Shown here: piece after piece, positions 33,684 to 42,421 of the stretch | Layout: each line of letters starts with the position of its first letter | Numbering within the stretch: position 1 is the stretch's first letter | From: 2-02-FULL-55-14 sp964534125 | GTDB lineage: Bacteria; Bacteroidota; Ignavibacteria; UBA10030 | Length of the DNA stretch: 64,000 nt | NCBI GenBank assembly: GCA_964534125.1 | Contig: CAZHOJ010000003.1 | Location: 124,001-188,000 of the forward strand | Direction of reading: 5' to 3' | The notes under the pieces: model-generated | Database searches by the model: none | What the model was told of the DNA's origin: nothing | Seen by the model: the letters and a program-made list of their open reading frames with translations, nothing else | Program-made: the position numbers and the translations under genes

Positions 33684-34259
33684 ATGCACGAGCATAGACC
33701 GTTGAGCAACGACCTCACGAACATCATCCACGCTGCCCAGCGGGGAGACGAGCATGCATTCCGGCAGCTTCTCGAGCGCCATTATGAGTACGTGTATCGG
33801 ATCGCGTATCGTGTCCTCCTCAACACGGATGATGCACGGGACGCGGCGCAGGAAGTGTTCATCAAGGTCTGGCGGAACATCGGCACATTCAACACCGCAA
33901 TGAACTTCACAACATGGCTGTACCGCATCGTCGCCAACACAGCGCTCGACCTTCATCGGTCCCGATCGCGGCGACCGCTGATCTGGCACGACACACCGGA
34001 CATGCCGGCTGACGCAACGATCGAGCAGAACGCAGATGCACACGATCTGCAGCATATCGTCCGGTCGCTCCTGGGGCAGTTGCCGCCGGTCCAGCGGCTC
34101 ATCTTTGCGCTCCGGGACATCGAGGACCTCCCGGTCGCGGATGTGGCAGCGGTCACCGGCAACAGCATCGCAGGCGTCAAGACGAACCTCTCCTATGCGC
34201 GACGGCGCATGCGGGAACTCCTTGCTGCGCAGTATGACATCAAAGGATCCACACCATGA
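33684..34259 (+). CDS. ECF-family RNA polymerase sigma factor
   Basis: A 191-residue ECF sigma factor. Region 2 (about residues 12-85) has AAQRGDEHAFRQLLERHYEYVYRIAYR and the core-binding DAAQEVFIKVWRNIGTF; region 4 (about 125-180) has LPPVQRLIFALRDIEDLPVADVAAVTG and the DNA-binding NLSYARRRMRELL. The next gene, a zinc-finger anti-sigma, overlaps its stop codon by 4 bp. Unrelated in detail to the ECF factor at 10103-10675. Confidence 0.9.
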   Translation: MHEHRPLSNDLTNIIHAAQRGDEHAFRQLLERHYEYVYRIAYRVLLNTDDARDAAQEVFIKVWRNIGTFNTAMNFTTWLYRIVANTALDLHRSRSRRPLIWHDTPDMPADATIEQNADAHDLQHIVRSLLGQLPPVQRLIFALRDIEDLPVADVAAVTGNSIAGVKTNLSYARRRMRELLAAQYDIKGSTP

Positions 34260-34915
34260 GATGCAACGACGCACAACATCTTATCCACCTGCATCGTCCG
34301 GGCGAACGCACAGAGGAGGAAGAGCGGCTTCTTGAGATGCACTTCCGCACCTGTGCGACATGTGCCAGGGAAGCAGAGCGGGTCGGGCAGACCATACCTG
34401 ACATGGACATGGTGATACGTTCCGCAGTTCCGCCTGTCCACGTGGGACAGGAGACGAGAGCTATCATGGAGCGCATCGCCGCTGACGCCGGAGGATCACC
34501 TGATCTCTTCGGCATTCTCCTTGGCATCGGGAGACGGCGGTCCGTCCAATTCGCCTATGGCGTGCTGACCCTCTTCGCCATCGTGACGATGGGGACACAG
34601 ATCGCCGGGCTTCGGCATACTGCCGATGCGCCCGGACCGACTGCACGCCCGTACATCTCTTATACCATCGACACACAACCGCTCGCTCAGCTTGCCGCAC
34701 TGCCGGTGCCCGAGAGTATCAAGGCCTCAGTGCTGTCACGCCCGACGCTCGAGATCCGGAAAGAGGACCTGGACAGGTCCGTGCGGCTCGCCGGTCAGGC
34801 TGCACTCCACTCGATGTCCTTCACACGGGAGCAGCGGCGTCTCGCCGAAATGGTCATCACATCCCTGGGCCGGTCATCAGAACTCACCATCCGGCTCGGC
34901 AAGATCGGAGGTTGA
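34256..34915 (+). CDS. Zinc-finger anti-sigma factor
   Basis: A 219-residue protein with an N-terminal zf-HC2 motif, HFRTCATC, one membrane helix at about residues 98-117 (FAYGVLTLFAIVTMGTQIAG) and a periplasmic C-terminal region of about 100 residues with regularly spaced charged helices (FTREQRRLAEMVI). Overlap with the sigma gene (ATGA) indicates co-translation and a direct partner relation. Confidence 0.85.
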   Translation: MRCNDAQHLIHLHRPGERTEEEERLLEMHFRTCATCAREAERVGQTIPDMDMVIRSAVPPVHVGQETRAIMERIAADAGGSPDLFGILLGIGRRRSVQFAYGVLTLFAIVTMGTQIAGLRHTADAPGPTARPYISYTIDTQPLAQLAALPVPESIKASVLSRPTLEIRKEDLDRSVRLAGQAALHSMSFTREQRRLAEMVITSLGRSSELTIRLGKIGG

Positions 34916-34916
34916 C

Positions 34917-35981
34917 ATGTCACACATCATTTCACACCTGGTCGTTCGCATCCCTGCGCTCCTCCTCGCCCTGTCACTTGCAGGATGTCTCGAATATGAA
35001 ACGACCACGACGGTGCGTCCAGACGGGTCGTTCGTCCGGTCCATCACGGTGAAGGGGGATTCAGCTGCGCTTCAGACATGGGATTTCAAGATCCCGGCGG
35101 ATTCGACCTGGACCATCGTTGAGCGCTCGAGGGTGGACGAGAAAAAATGGGCCCTCCGCGCCGAGCGCCTCTTCACGAGCGGAGATGCATGGACCGTCTG
35201 GAGCAAGGATCTCGATCGCCGGACGCTCCAGTGCTCGGTCGCTGTGGAGAAGCAGTTCAGGTTCTTCACCACCCGCTACTGCTACACCGAGAAGATCGCG
35301 TCCTATAACCCGTTCACGCTCATCCCTCTCACGGACTACATCTCGCCCGGCGAGCTTGACATGTTCCTCCGCTTCGAGGTGATGAAGGAATCGTATCCAA
35401 GCCGGGGTGACAGCCTTGCCCTGGACGATGCGAGCGACAGGTTCGAGGAATGGGAGGTCCGTACGCGCGTTGAATCATATTTCGTCGCACTGGAAAAAAG
35501 CCTTCCGGCATCCGCTGGCCTGACTCCGGAACGCCTGCATGCCCTCAAGGAGGACCTTGCACAACATCTTCTTGCTGACAGCAATGACAACAGCTACGAA
35601 CCTCAGAGGATGGTGACATGGGCCCGGAGAACGCATGAGCCCGCGCTGGTACGGGCCATCCAGAAGGGTTCAGAGGAGCTCGATGCCTTCTATGCGGACA
35701 TCGAGTTCGTTCAGGAAACGGGCGGGGACTCGTATGTCTCGCGGGTCGTGATGCCCGGGGAGATCACCAGGACGAACGGGAAGAGAGAAGGAACGCAGAC
35801 GGCCGCCTGGGACGAGTACATTGCCTATGCATACGTGAACGATTTCACGATGACGGCAGAATCAACGGTCGTGAACGCGTGGGCCTTCATCCTCACTCTT
35901 GGTGTGATCGTCGGAGCTCCCATCCTGGTGTGGGTGGCGTGGATGGTGAGGAGGAAGAAGATGGAGAGAAGCGGGATGTAA
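34917..35981 (+). CDS. Lipoprotein with C-terminal membrane helix
   Basis: A 354-residue protein with a lipoprotein signal, LLLALSLAGC (lipid-modified Cys near residue 21), then CLEYETTTTVRPDGSF. The body is mixed alpha/beta without a motif I recognise. A second hydrophobic helix sits close to the C-terminus (AFILTLGVIVGAPILVWVAW) followed by RRKK, so the protein may be tethered at both ends in the inner membrane. ATG 34917 is 1 bp after the anti-sigma stop. As third gene of the sigma operon it may be a target or part of the sensing pathway. Confidence 0.75.
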   Translation: MSHIISHLVVRIPALLLALSLAGCLEYETTTTVRPDGSFVRSITVKGDSAALQTWDFKIPADSTWTIVERSRVDEKKWALRAERLFTSGDAWTVWSKDLDRRTLQCSVAVEKQFRFFTTRYCYTEKIASYNPFTLIPLTDYISPGELDMFLRFEVMKESYPSRGDSLALDDASDRFEEWEVRTRVESYFVALEKSLPASAGLTPERLHALKEDLAQHLLADSNDNSYEPQRMVTWARRTHEPALVRAIQKGSEELDAFYADIEFVQETGGDSYVSRVVMPGEITRTNGKREGTQTAAWDEYIAYAYVNDFTMTAESTVVNAWAFILTLGVIVGAPILVWVAWMVRRKKMERSGM

Positions 35982-36050
35982 GATGGGAGATGGGAGACAG
36001 GAGATGGGAGATGGAAGATGAAAGATGGGAGATGGAAGACGTGCGATGGC
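35981..36050. repeat. Heptamer tandem array, AGATGGG type
   Basis: Ten consecutive 7-bp units beginning on the last base of the lipoprotein stop codon: AGATGGG, AGATGGG, AGACAGG, AGATGGG, AGATGGA, AGATGAA, AGATGGG, AGATGGA, AGACGTG, CGATGGC. The 160-bp gap to the next gene contains nothing else recognisable. Confidence 0.85.
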
Positions 36051-36142
36051 TGGTGGGTATGAGCGAATGTGTGAACCTCAGCAGGGCCTTGCGAGGTCGC
36101 GTGAGGGAAAGATCAGAATGGCAGCCAGGTGTTTTCCCAATG

Positions 36143-37690
36143 TCAGTCTCCTGCGGATCCCTCCTCTGCGACGCATTCCCGCGCCATTTCCACCATGCGC
36201 CAGTAAGGCGGCCGGTAGTGATGGCGGGCCAGGAAGGTGTCCGCCTTCTTCAGCAGGCAGGCCGTGAGGGCATCGTGCCTGTCTGAGTAGGTTGCGTTCT
36301 TCAAGGCTGCCATTGCATCCATGCCTTCGGGGATCGGCCCGACTGCACCGAACCGGTTCAGTACCCAGCTATACAGCTTCATTGTCCGTGCGATCGGCAG
36401 CATCCAGACATCAGCTTCCAGTTCTTCCCCCCTCTCCGCTCCCTCCAGCATAACCTCTGTGACGGCGTTATCGATGTGGTCCTTGTAGAGCGTTTCGGGG
36501 TCCCTCCACTCCGCGACGACCGTCAGCTGAGGATCGTACTCCAGGTCCGACGGCTCCTGGGTCACGAAGTACCGCACACCGAATGCCGCCAGCCATGATC
36601 GCAGGCCACGAGAGGAGATGGTGGACATACCCATCCAGAGGTTCACGCCTTCCCAGCCATAGGCTGCAGATGCCACTTCGGAGCAGAAGAGCTTGTCGGG
36701 ATTCGAGTAGTCCATCGCAAAATCATACGGGATATGCCTGTTCCGGGCGTCCTCGAATGCGAGGGAGGCCGCATGATGTGGGAGCATCGGTTCGCGGACG
36801 AGCGCCGGGAGGTCGGACCGGAGCCGCATCACCATCACGCGCAGCTTCTTGTCCTTCAGGTATTCCTCCAGCGTCGACCGCACGACCCCGCACTCGATGT
36901 GCGACTCCAGGATGACCGGCGTGCGTGTTTCCTCATCGATGTAGACAAGGGCCACGTGCGAGAAGTTGCCGGGGAAGTCGTTGCCGCGGGCGATGAGAGC
37001 GGAGGTCGGAGCCCCGCCGCGTGAGACAAGGATATCACCGCTGTGTATCGTGACACCGAGGATCGTCTCACTGGGAGTTACCGACGGTTCGTCGTAGACA
37101 TTAATGGTCGCGGGGAGCAGGCCGTCCGGTATCTGCAGGACAACCTCTTCAAGCGACGCCCGGCTCCCATACAGGAGCCTGTACATCACCTCCCGTGTAC
37201 CCCGATCGTTCATGTCCCACGCCATGGAGAGGCCCTTCACCACCGTGCGCATCCGCACGACCCGCCACATGTACTCTTCTGCATAATCCGGACATCCGGC
37301 CACGAGCGGGGCGAGAGAGAAGACCAGACCTTCGAGCCGGGTCAGTCGGGGATCATCGGGCTCCGCCTCCCCTGCATCAAGGACATTGAGAGCAATGTCG
37401 ATATCAACAAGGAGGTCCTCGATCCTGTCCTGCACACCCGTGCAGCCCGCCTCCCGGGCCGAGACAAAGGCATCCTCGAGACGGTACCAGACGGAGTCCT
37501 GCGCCCACACGAACGGTTTGCCGGCCGGCGGAGAGAGCACTTCTTCCGGAATGGGTTCCGGCAGAGGGATCATGAGAACGATATACAGCAGGAGGAGTCC
37601 TCCGCTTGCGCGTAGAAGTGTCCGCTTCAACGGAGACATCGCACCGGAGCGCCTCTTCCTGTCCTCAGAGATCGTGGTCGGGTCAGACAA
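36143..37690 (-). CDS. YiiX-like permuted papain-fold cysteine hydrolase, membrane-anchored
   Basis: A 515-residue protein with an N-terminal helix (LLRASGGLLLLYIVLMIPLP). The catalytic domain covers about residues 200-350: VTIHSGDILVSRGG, NFSHVALVYID (His) and LFCSEVASAAYGWEGV (nucleophilic Cys). This order, His before Cys, is that of the permuted NlpC/P60-like YiiX family (peptidase C92), which act on amide or lipid bonds. The start is TTG 37690 with GGGAGG about 9 nt upstream; ATG 37639 is possible. The substrate is unknown. Confidence 0.75.
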   Translation of the reverse strand: MSDPTTISEDRKRRSGAMSPLKRTLLRASGGLLLLYIVLMIPLPEPIPEEVLSPPAGKPFVWAQDSVWYRLEDAFVSAREAGCTGVQDRIEDLLVDIDIALNVLDAGEAEPDDPRLTRLEGLVFSLAPLVAGCPDYAEEYMWRVVRMRTVVKGLSMAWDMNDRGTREVMYRLLYGSRASLEEVVLQIPDGLLPATINVYDEPSVTPSETILGVTIHSGDILVSRGGAPTSALIARGNDFPGNFSHVALVYIDEETRTPVILESHIECGVVRSTLEEYLKDKKLRVMVMRLRSDLPALVREPMLPHHAASLAFEDARNRHIPYDFAMDYSNPDKLFCSEVASAAYGWEGVNLWMGMSTISSRGLRSWLAAFGVRYFVTQEPSDLEYDPQLTVVAEWRDPETLYKDHIDNAVTEVMLEGAERGEELEADVWMLPIARTMKLYSWVLNRFGAVGPIPEGMDAMAALKNATYSDRHDALTACLLKKADTFLARHHYRPPYWRMVEMARECVAEEGSAGD

Positions 37691-37737
37691 TCGCGTATTC
37701 CTCCCTTGACCGAGATACCTTTCCAGTCCTCAAAAAG

Positions 37738-37769
37738 CAAGACCCCTCCGGGGGCTGGGAGGGGTCTTG
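37738..37769 (-). terminator. Strong hairpin between two minus-strand genes
   Basis: A perfect 12-bp stem CAAGACCCCTCC / GGAGGGGTCTTG is followed on the minus strand by CTTTTTG. It ends the transcript of the T9SS protein gene at 37825 just before the YiiX-like gene. Confidence 0.85.
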
Positions 37770-37773
37770 GAGG

Positions 37774-37808
37774 GTGAATCGTGAATGGTGAAAAGAGAAT
37801 CGTGTACG
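37774..37808. repeat. Short heptamer array, GTGAATC type
   Basis: Five 7-bp units: GTGAATC, GTGAATG, GTGAAAA, GAGAATC, GTGTACG. It directly follows the terminator stem at 37738-37769 and precedes the stop of the T9SS protein gene. Confidence 0.55.
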
Positions 37809-37824
37809 TCCCGGTACAGGATCC

Positions 37825-40023
37825 CTATTTGATGAGGCTCATCTTTTGCACGGCTGAGAACTCGCCCGCCTGCATCCGGCAGAAATAGAGACCGGACGGC
37901 AGCGCAGAAGCATCGAAGACTACCGTATGCGATCCTGCCGAGCGCTCTGCCGAAAGCACTGAGGCCACCTGCTCTCCCAGGGTGTTGTAGATGAGGATGC
38001 TCACCTGTACCCGGGCCGGCAGGTCGAAGGCGATGGTTGTCGTCGGATTGAAAGGATTCGGGTAGTTCCCGTGCAGCGCGAAGGTCACTGGCAGCCCCCC
38101 AACGGGCTCTGCAGCCGTCGTCCCGGAGCTGGATACGATCACGCTCGCCTCGCTCTGATTCCCAGCATGGTCGGTCGCCGTCAGCCGATAGTAGAAGGTC
38201 CCGCTTGCGCCACCGGCGTCCACGTATTCAGTTGTCGTCGTAAACGCATATGGCGTAAGGCCTTCCACCGAGAACCCCGGGGTTGTGGACCGGTAGACAC
38301 TATAGTACTTGAAGTCCTCATCCTCGTTCGGCGACCAGCGGACCACGACATCAGCACCGCTCACGACAGAACCGATCCCGGCAGGAACACCGGGGGCCAT
38401 GTTGTCGAGCGAGTACCCTTGCTCCGGATCAGAGGTCAGCACGAATGCGTTGAAGATAAAATGTGCCCGGACGATATATGTCGACGTGAACATTCCTTCT
38501 GTCTTTGTCGAATCCCGCAGGGTTTGAACAATGGCAGTGTACACCGAATCCATCGCTGCAGGGATCGACTGCATGAAGACCCGGTTCGGGCCGTCCTGCC
38601 TCCAAATCGAATAGGACTCAACGCCAAAATTATTCATCGCGGCAAACATCCGGTCGATGCCCAACCATTTGACATACACATGCCTCCCGTTATCGAACGG
38701 CACATCCCAGACGGCAAGGATCTGCGGCGGAGGCGGGAGCGGAGGCGTCCCGACAGTGAAATCCGCATCGACATAATCGACAGTCTCTGTTCCGGTGATC
38801 GTGATAAGATCGGCAGGCAGCGAGGACTGATGGTCGTAATACTGGATGTTCCCCTGGTAGTCGAACTTCACGTAGTACGATCCCGGATCGACGGTCACCG
38901 ACCACGAGCCGTTGTCGCTTGTCTCTTCATAGACCATCTCGCTGTAATCCGAACCGAGGACAACGATCTGCGCACGAACCGGCATTCCATAATTACGCAC
39001 CTGCCCGCGGATCACCGCGCCCCTGGTGAGATCGGCATTCAGATTCTTGACCGAATCCTGCGTCGTTATTGTGAGGATCGTCGCAGCATTCCAGTCCCTG
39101 GTGTTGTCCCAGTACTCGTGGAAGTACCCTTCCGCACGATAGTTGAGGCGGTAGTTACCAGGCGGAACTGCAAAAGCAAAGGTGCCATTTCCGTCCGTCC
39201 GTGTTCCGTATCCACCATAGCCTGCTTCAAGTTCGGTCCACACATCTGCACCAGGCAGAGGCTGAGCAGATTCTCCGCGAACAGTCCCGGTCAGGACCGT
39301 TCCCTGAATGAGCATGAGACTCACCACGGGTGCCACACCACCGAGGTTGACGGTTGTGTCCTTCTTGATGGGGACGAGCCTCCCCCAACCGGTCCCTCCT
39401 TCAGCGAGTCCAACCCGCCACGGATTCAGACTCACAGGATCGCCGCCGACCGTTCCAATGGCGATCGTGAAATTGCCGTTGATATCCGTCAGGGCATGCC
39501 AGAACGGATTCATGACACCTGCGGATTCAGACTCAGTGGATGCCTCGACAACGAAGTTCGCCTTAGGATATCCGGCCGGGACACTTACAGTCCCTGTGAT
39601 CGTTGCCGCCGGGCTCGCCAGAGGCGTGATATTGAGGGCTGCAGATGAATTCCCAGATTCTGTCTTGACGACAAGTATCCAATGGGCCGGAGCAAGCCCG
39701 GCTGGGAATGATGTTGTGATGATTCCATTCGGCGCTCCGTCATCATCACCGGGGCCGTCATAGTTCGAGCCTCCATCGACCTGGTCGAACATAAAGATCA
39801 GGACATCCGTGCCGACGTCGAGTGCTCCGTTGTTGTTGACATCAAGCCACAGTTCATTGTGTGATACGCTCCCTGGCGGGATAGAAGAGATCTGCCAAGA
39901 AAGTACCTCCCCTGCGATGATCGTCCCGTCAGCTGCGGAACCTGAAAACGTGAGCTGAACCTGGGCGATGAGGAACATGGGGAAGGCAAAAAGGAGCATA
40001 CCAAGCAGTACCAATCGTTTCAT
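37825..40023 (-). CDS. Secreted T9SS cargo with carboxypeptidase-regulatory-like and FnIII domains
   Basis: A 732-residue protein with a signal peptide ending near FLIAQ. At least three carboxypeptidase-regulatory-like (beta-sandwich) domains follow, seen as GTVRGESAQPLPGADVW ... DGNGTFAFAVPPGNYRL and IRGQVRNYGMPVRAQI ... DNGSWSVTVDPGSYYV. A fibronectin-III-like domain precedes the T9SS sorting domain (ALHGNYPNPFNPTTTIAF ... VQKMSLIK). ATG 40023 has AAGGAGG 6 nt upstream. It shares its FnIII start (VVSGADVVVRWSPNEDEDF) with the last FnIII domain of the protein at 26130-30032. Confidence 0.85.
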   Translation of the reverse strand: MKRLVLLGMLLFAFPMFLIAQVQLTFSGSAADGTIIAGEVLSWQISSIPPGSVSHNELWLDVNNNGALDVGTDVLIFMFDQVDGGSNYDGPGDDDGAPNGIITTSFPAGLAPAHWILVVKTESGNSSAALNITPLASPAATITGTVSVPAGYPKANFVVEASTESESAGVMNPFWHALTDINGNFTIAIGTVGGDPVSLNPWRVGLAEGGTGWGRLVPIKKDTTVNLGGVAPVVSLMLIQGTVLTGTVRGESAQPLPGADVWTELEAGYGGYGTRTDGNGTFAFAVPPGNYRLNYRAEGYFHEYWDNTRDWNAATILTITTQDSVKNLNADLTRGAVIRGQVRNYGMPVRAQIVVLGSDYSEMVYEETSDNGSWSVTVDPGSYYVKFDYQGNIQYYDHQSSLPADLITITGTETVDYVDADFTVGTPPLPPPPQILAVWDVPFDNGRHVYVKWLGIDRMFAAMNNFGVESYSIWRQDGPNRVFMQSIPAAMDSVYTAIVQTLRDSTKTEGMFTSTYIVRAHFIFNAFVLTSDPEQGYSLDNMAPGVPAGIGSVVSGADVVVRWSPNEDEDFKYYSVYRSTTPGFSVEGLTPYAFTTTTEYVDAGGASGTFYYRLTATDHAGNQSEASVIVSSSGTTAAEPVGGLPVTFALHGNYPNPFNPTTTIAFDLPARVQVSILIYNTLGEQVASVLSAERSAGSHTVVFDASALPSGLYFCRMQAGEFSAVQKMSLIK

Positions 40024-40239
40024 GCCGACCTCCTTGAGATGTGTACTTCTGATATCCATATACTAACGTCATTGTTCAGAGCCTCCATTGTTGTGACAGA
40101 GGTCAACGTGGAGGAAGAGAACCTTCTTATCCCAAGAATGAGAATTCAAGAATTCCGTGAAGATTATTGTTCATAGGCCAAAAACAGGATAGATTCTCAG
40201 GCTTTCGAAGCCCTGTTATCAGACCTCAAGGAGGAACTC

Positions 40240-41835
40240 ATGATCAGATTCAGAATCCCGACACTCATCATCATAGGGATGGTGTCTGCAGCGACCATAG
40301 CATTCTCACAACCCTGGATGCGCGTGCAGGGTCCGGACCATACAACAGATGATCCCGTTGTCCGAAGCATCTATGCCGAAGCAATGGATTCATCTCAGCT
40401 CGAGGTCCTTGCGCACGAGCTGCTCGACGTCATCGGTCCGCGGCTCGTCGGTTCTCCTCAGTCGAAGAAAGCCGGCGAGTGGGCCGTCAGCACGTTCGGA
40501 AACTGGGACATCCCGGCACGCATCGAGAAATATGGCGAATGGGAAGGCTGGGACAGAGGAATCACGCACATCGACCTGCTGGAGCCCCGTGTGCGGACGC
40601 TCGAGGGAACGATGAAATCCTGGAGTCCTGCAACGAAGAAGGGGGGCGTGAAAGCGACCACGATCATTCTTCCCGACCTTGCGGATTCAGCCGCCTATGC
40701 GAAGTGGTTCCCGACCGTCAAAGGAAAATTCGTGTTGGTGTCACAGCCGCAGCCGACAGGCCGTCCCGAATCGGTGTGGAAAGAGTTCGGCACGGACGCC
40801 TCCCGCGACAGCATGAAGGCCCTGCAGGACCGCATCCAGGAGAATTGGCGCAACCGCATCCGGAAAGCGGGTTATCGCCGCGAGAGCGATCTTGACAGCA
40901 CACTGGATGCATCGGGCGCTGCCGGCATCATCAGCTCGACGTGGTCCTCCGGATGGGGAGTCTATCGGGTCTTTGGCACGACCTCCCGAAAAGCTGTTGC
41001 CGTCGAGCTCAGCCTTGAAGACTACAACCTGGTGTACCGCCTGACGGAGTATGGGAACAAACCGCTGATCCGTATCGAGGCGACGTCGGAATTTCTTGGG
41101 GCCGCCCCCGCATTCAATACCATAGCCGAGATCAAGGGGACCGAGAAGCCTGATGAATACATCGTGCTCTCGGCGCATTTCGATTCGTGGGAAGCCAGCT
41201 CGGGGGCAACAGACAACGGAACGGGAACGATCACGATGATGGAGGCAGCGCGCATTCTGAAGAAGTACTATCCGAATCCGAAGCGCACCATCATCGTCGG
41301 GCTTTGGGGGAGCGAAGAACAGGGGCTGAACGGGTCCCGTGCCTTCGTGGAAGACCACCCAGACATCATCGCGAAGCTCCAGGCTTCGTTCAACCAGGAC
41401 AACGGGACCGGCCGCGTGACGAACATTTCAGCGCAGGGGTACATCGATGCCGGGGCATCGATCGCTCGCTGGATCTCCCGCGTGCCCGGGTCCGTCACGC
41501 AGCACATCAAGCTCAGTTTTCCCGGAATGCCTGGAGGGGGCGGCAGTGATTATGCATCGTTCGTCGCCGCGGACGCACCAGGCTTCGGGCTCAGTTCCTT
41601 GAACTGGGACTACTTCTCGTACACGTGGCACACGAATCGTGACACCTATGACAAGCTGGTGTTCGACGACCTGAAGAACAATGTCGTGCTCACAGCCATC
41701 CTCACCTACATGGCATCTGAAGACCCGGAGTTCACACCGCGGAATCACCGTGCGATGTCGGTGAATCCTCGCACAGGTGAGCCGCGGGAGTGGCCGACCA
41801 AGCGCCCACCGGAAAGAAAAGGAAGACTCGAGTGA
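40240..41835 (+). CDS. Exported M28 family zinc peptidase
   Basis: A 531-residue protein with a signal peptide ending near AFSQ. The C-terminal half is the M28 domain with all metal ligands visible: VLSAHFDSW (His), GATDNGTGT (bridging Asp), WGSEEQGLNGS (Glu pair, catalytic), FNQDNGTG (Asp) and WHTNRDTYDKL (His). The N-terminal part includes a PA-like insert. It should be a di-zinc aminopeptidase acting in the periplasm or outside. A strong AAGGAGG lies before ATG 40240. Confidence 0.92.
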   Translation: MIRFRIPTLIIIGMVSAATIAFSQPWMRVQGPDHTTDDPVVRSIYAEAMDSSQLEVLAHELLDVIGPRLVGSPQSKKAGEWAVSTFGNWDIPARIEKYGEWEGWDRGITHIDLLEPRVRTLEGTMKSWSPATKKGGVKATTIILPDLADSAAYAKWFPTVKGKFVLVSQPQPTGRPESVWKEFGTDASRDSMKALQDRIQENWRNRIRKAGYRRESDLDSTLDASGAAGIISSTWSSGWGVYRVFGTTSRKAVAVELSLEDYNLVYRLTEYGNKPLIRIEATSEFLGAAPAFNTIAEIKGTEKPDEYIVLSAHFDSWEASSGATDNGTGTITMMEAARILKKYYPNPKRTIIVGLWGSEEQGLNGSRAFVEDHPDIIAKLQASFNQDNGTGRVTNISAQGYIDAGASIARWISRVPGSVTQHIKLSFPGMPGGGGSDYASFVAADAPGFGLSSLNWDYFSYTWHTNRDTYDKLVFDDLKNNVVLTAILTYMASEDPEFTPRNHRAMSVNPRTGEPREWPTKRPPERKGRLE

Positions 41836-41879
41836 GCGACCGCTGCATGTAAGCATCTGGCTGCAACCTTCCGATCAAC

Positions 41880-41918
41880 ATGGAGAAGGCCGGTCGCATC
41901 GCGGCTGGCCTTCTCCAT
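41880..41918 (+). terminator. Terminator of the M28 peptidase gene
   Basis: A perfect 12-bp stem ATGGAGAAGGCC / GGCCTTCTCCAT is followed by TTCCTC. It lies 45 bp after the stop codon. Confidence 0.7.
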
Positions 41919-42151
41919 TTCCTCAACTATCTCTCACTGCATTGCCCCCATCTACCAAAGCTCTTAGCTGACAGGTTCACTCCGTGCTCGATCATCTTTT
42001 CCGTGACAACGGACACAGAACACGTGCATATCCCCCGCTGTGGGTAACCTCACAGACATGCTGACATCAAAATCCTGCCATCGCAGGTCTCCGAACTCTC
42101 CTCCCGGCTTTCCCATTCTTAGGACATTGAAATACAATAACTTAGAGGCCT

Positions 42152-42166
42152 GTTACCTAGGGTAAC
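42152..42166. promoter_or_regulatory. Palindromic site 1, GTTAC-N5-GTAAC
   Basis: GTTACCTAGGGTAAC is a perfect inverted repeat with a 5-bp centre and extends by one pair to TGTTACCTAGGGTAACA. It lies 256 bp before the start of the NtrC-like gene, in a 586-bp gene-free stretch (41836-42421) that is more AT-rich than the surroundings. A second copy of the same half-sites lies at 42296. Confidence 0.55.
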
Positions 42167-42295
42167 ACTTTAAGCCATTTGGCACTCCGTTTTTCCTACT
42201 TATGCCATACTGACATGAAGAATGGCCCTCATTTTCGTGATTTTCGGCACACGAGATTCCCATAACTCATTTAGTAATAATGATTTTCGTAAATT

Positions 42296-42310
42296 GTTAC
42301 CGTTCGTAAC
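42296..42310. promoter_or_regulatory. Palindromic site 2, GTTAC-N5-GTAAC
   Basis: GTTACCGTTCGTAAC repeats the half-sites and spacing of site 1 with a different 5-bp centre. The two centres are 144 bp apart. This matches how a dimeric regulator binds upstream of its own gene, so the NtrC-like protein encoded at 42422 is the obvious candidate. Confidence 0.55.
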
Positions 42311-42421
42311 GAGCGACAGAATAGCAGATTCGAAGGTCAGAGCCGGCACACAGCCATTGACAGCGAAGGCAAAAAGAGAATTGGACACAATCAAACACAT
42401 CAATTCATCATGGAGCACATC

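Noticed and set aside
38071..39648. 525-codon plus-strand open frame opposite the T9SS cargo gene
   Set aside because: The minus-strand gene has signal peptide, domains and sorting signal. The plus-strand translation is His/Arg-rich without motif and has no ribosome site.
42180..42195. TGGCAC resembling the -24 box of a sigma-54 promoter before the NtrC-like gene
   Set aside because: The -12 position reads TTTT instead of TTGC at the required spacing, and the regulator itself lacks GAFTGA.
42357..42362. Perfect TTGACA -35 hexamer upstream of the NtrC-like gene
   Set aside because: No acceptable -10 hexamer lies 16-18 bp downstream, so I do not call a promoter.
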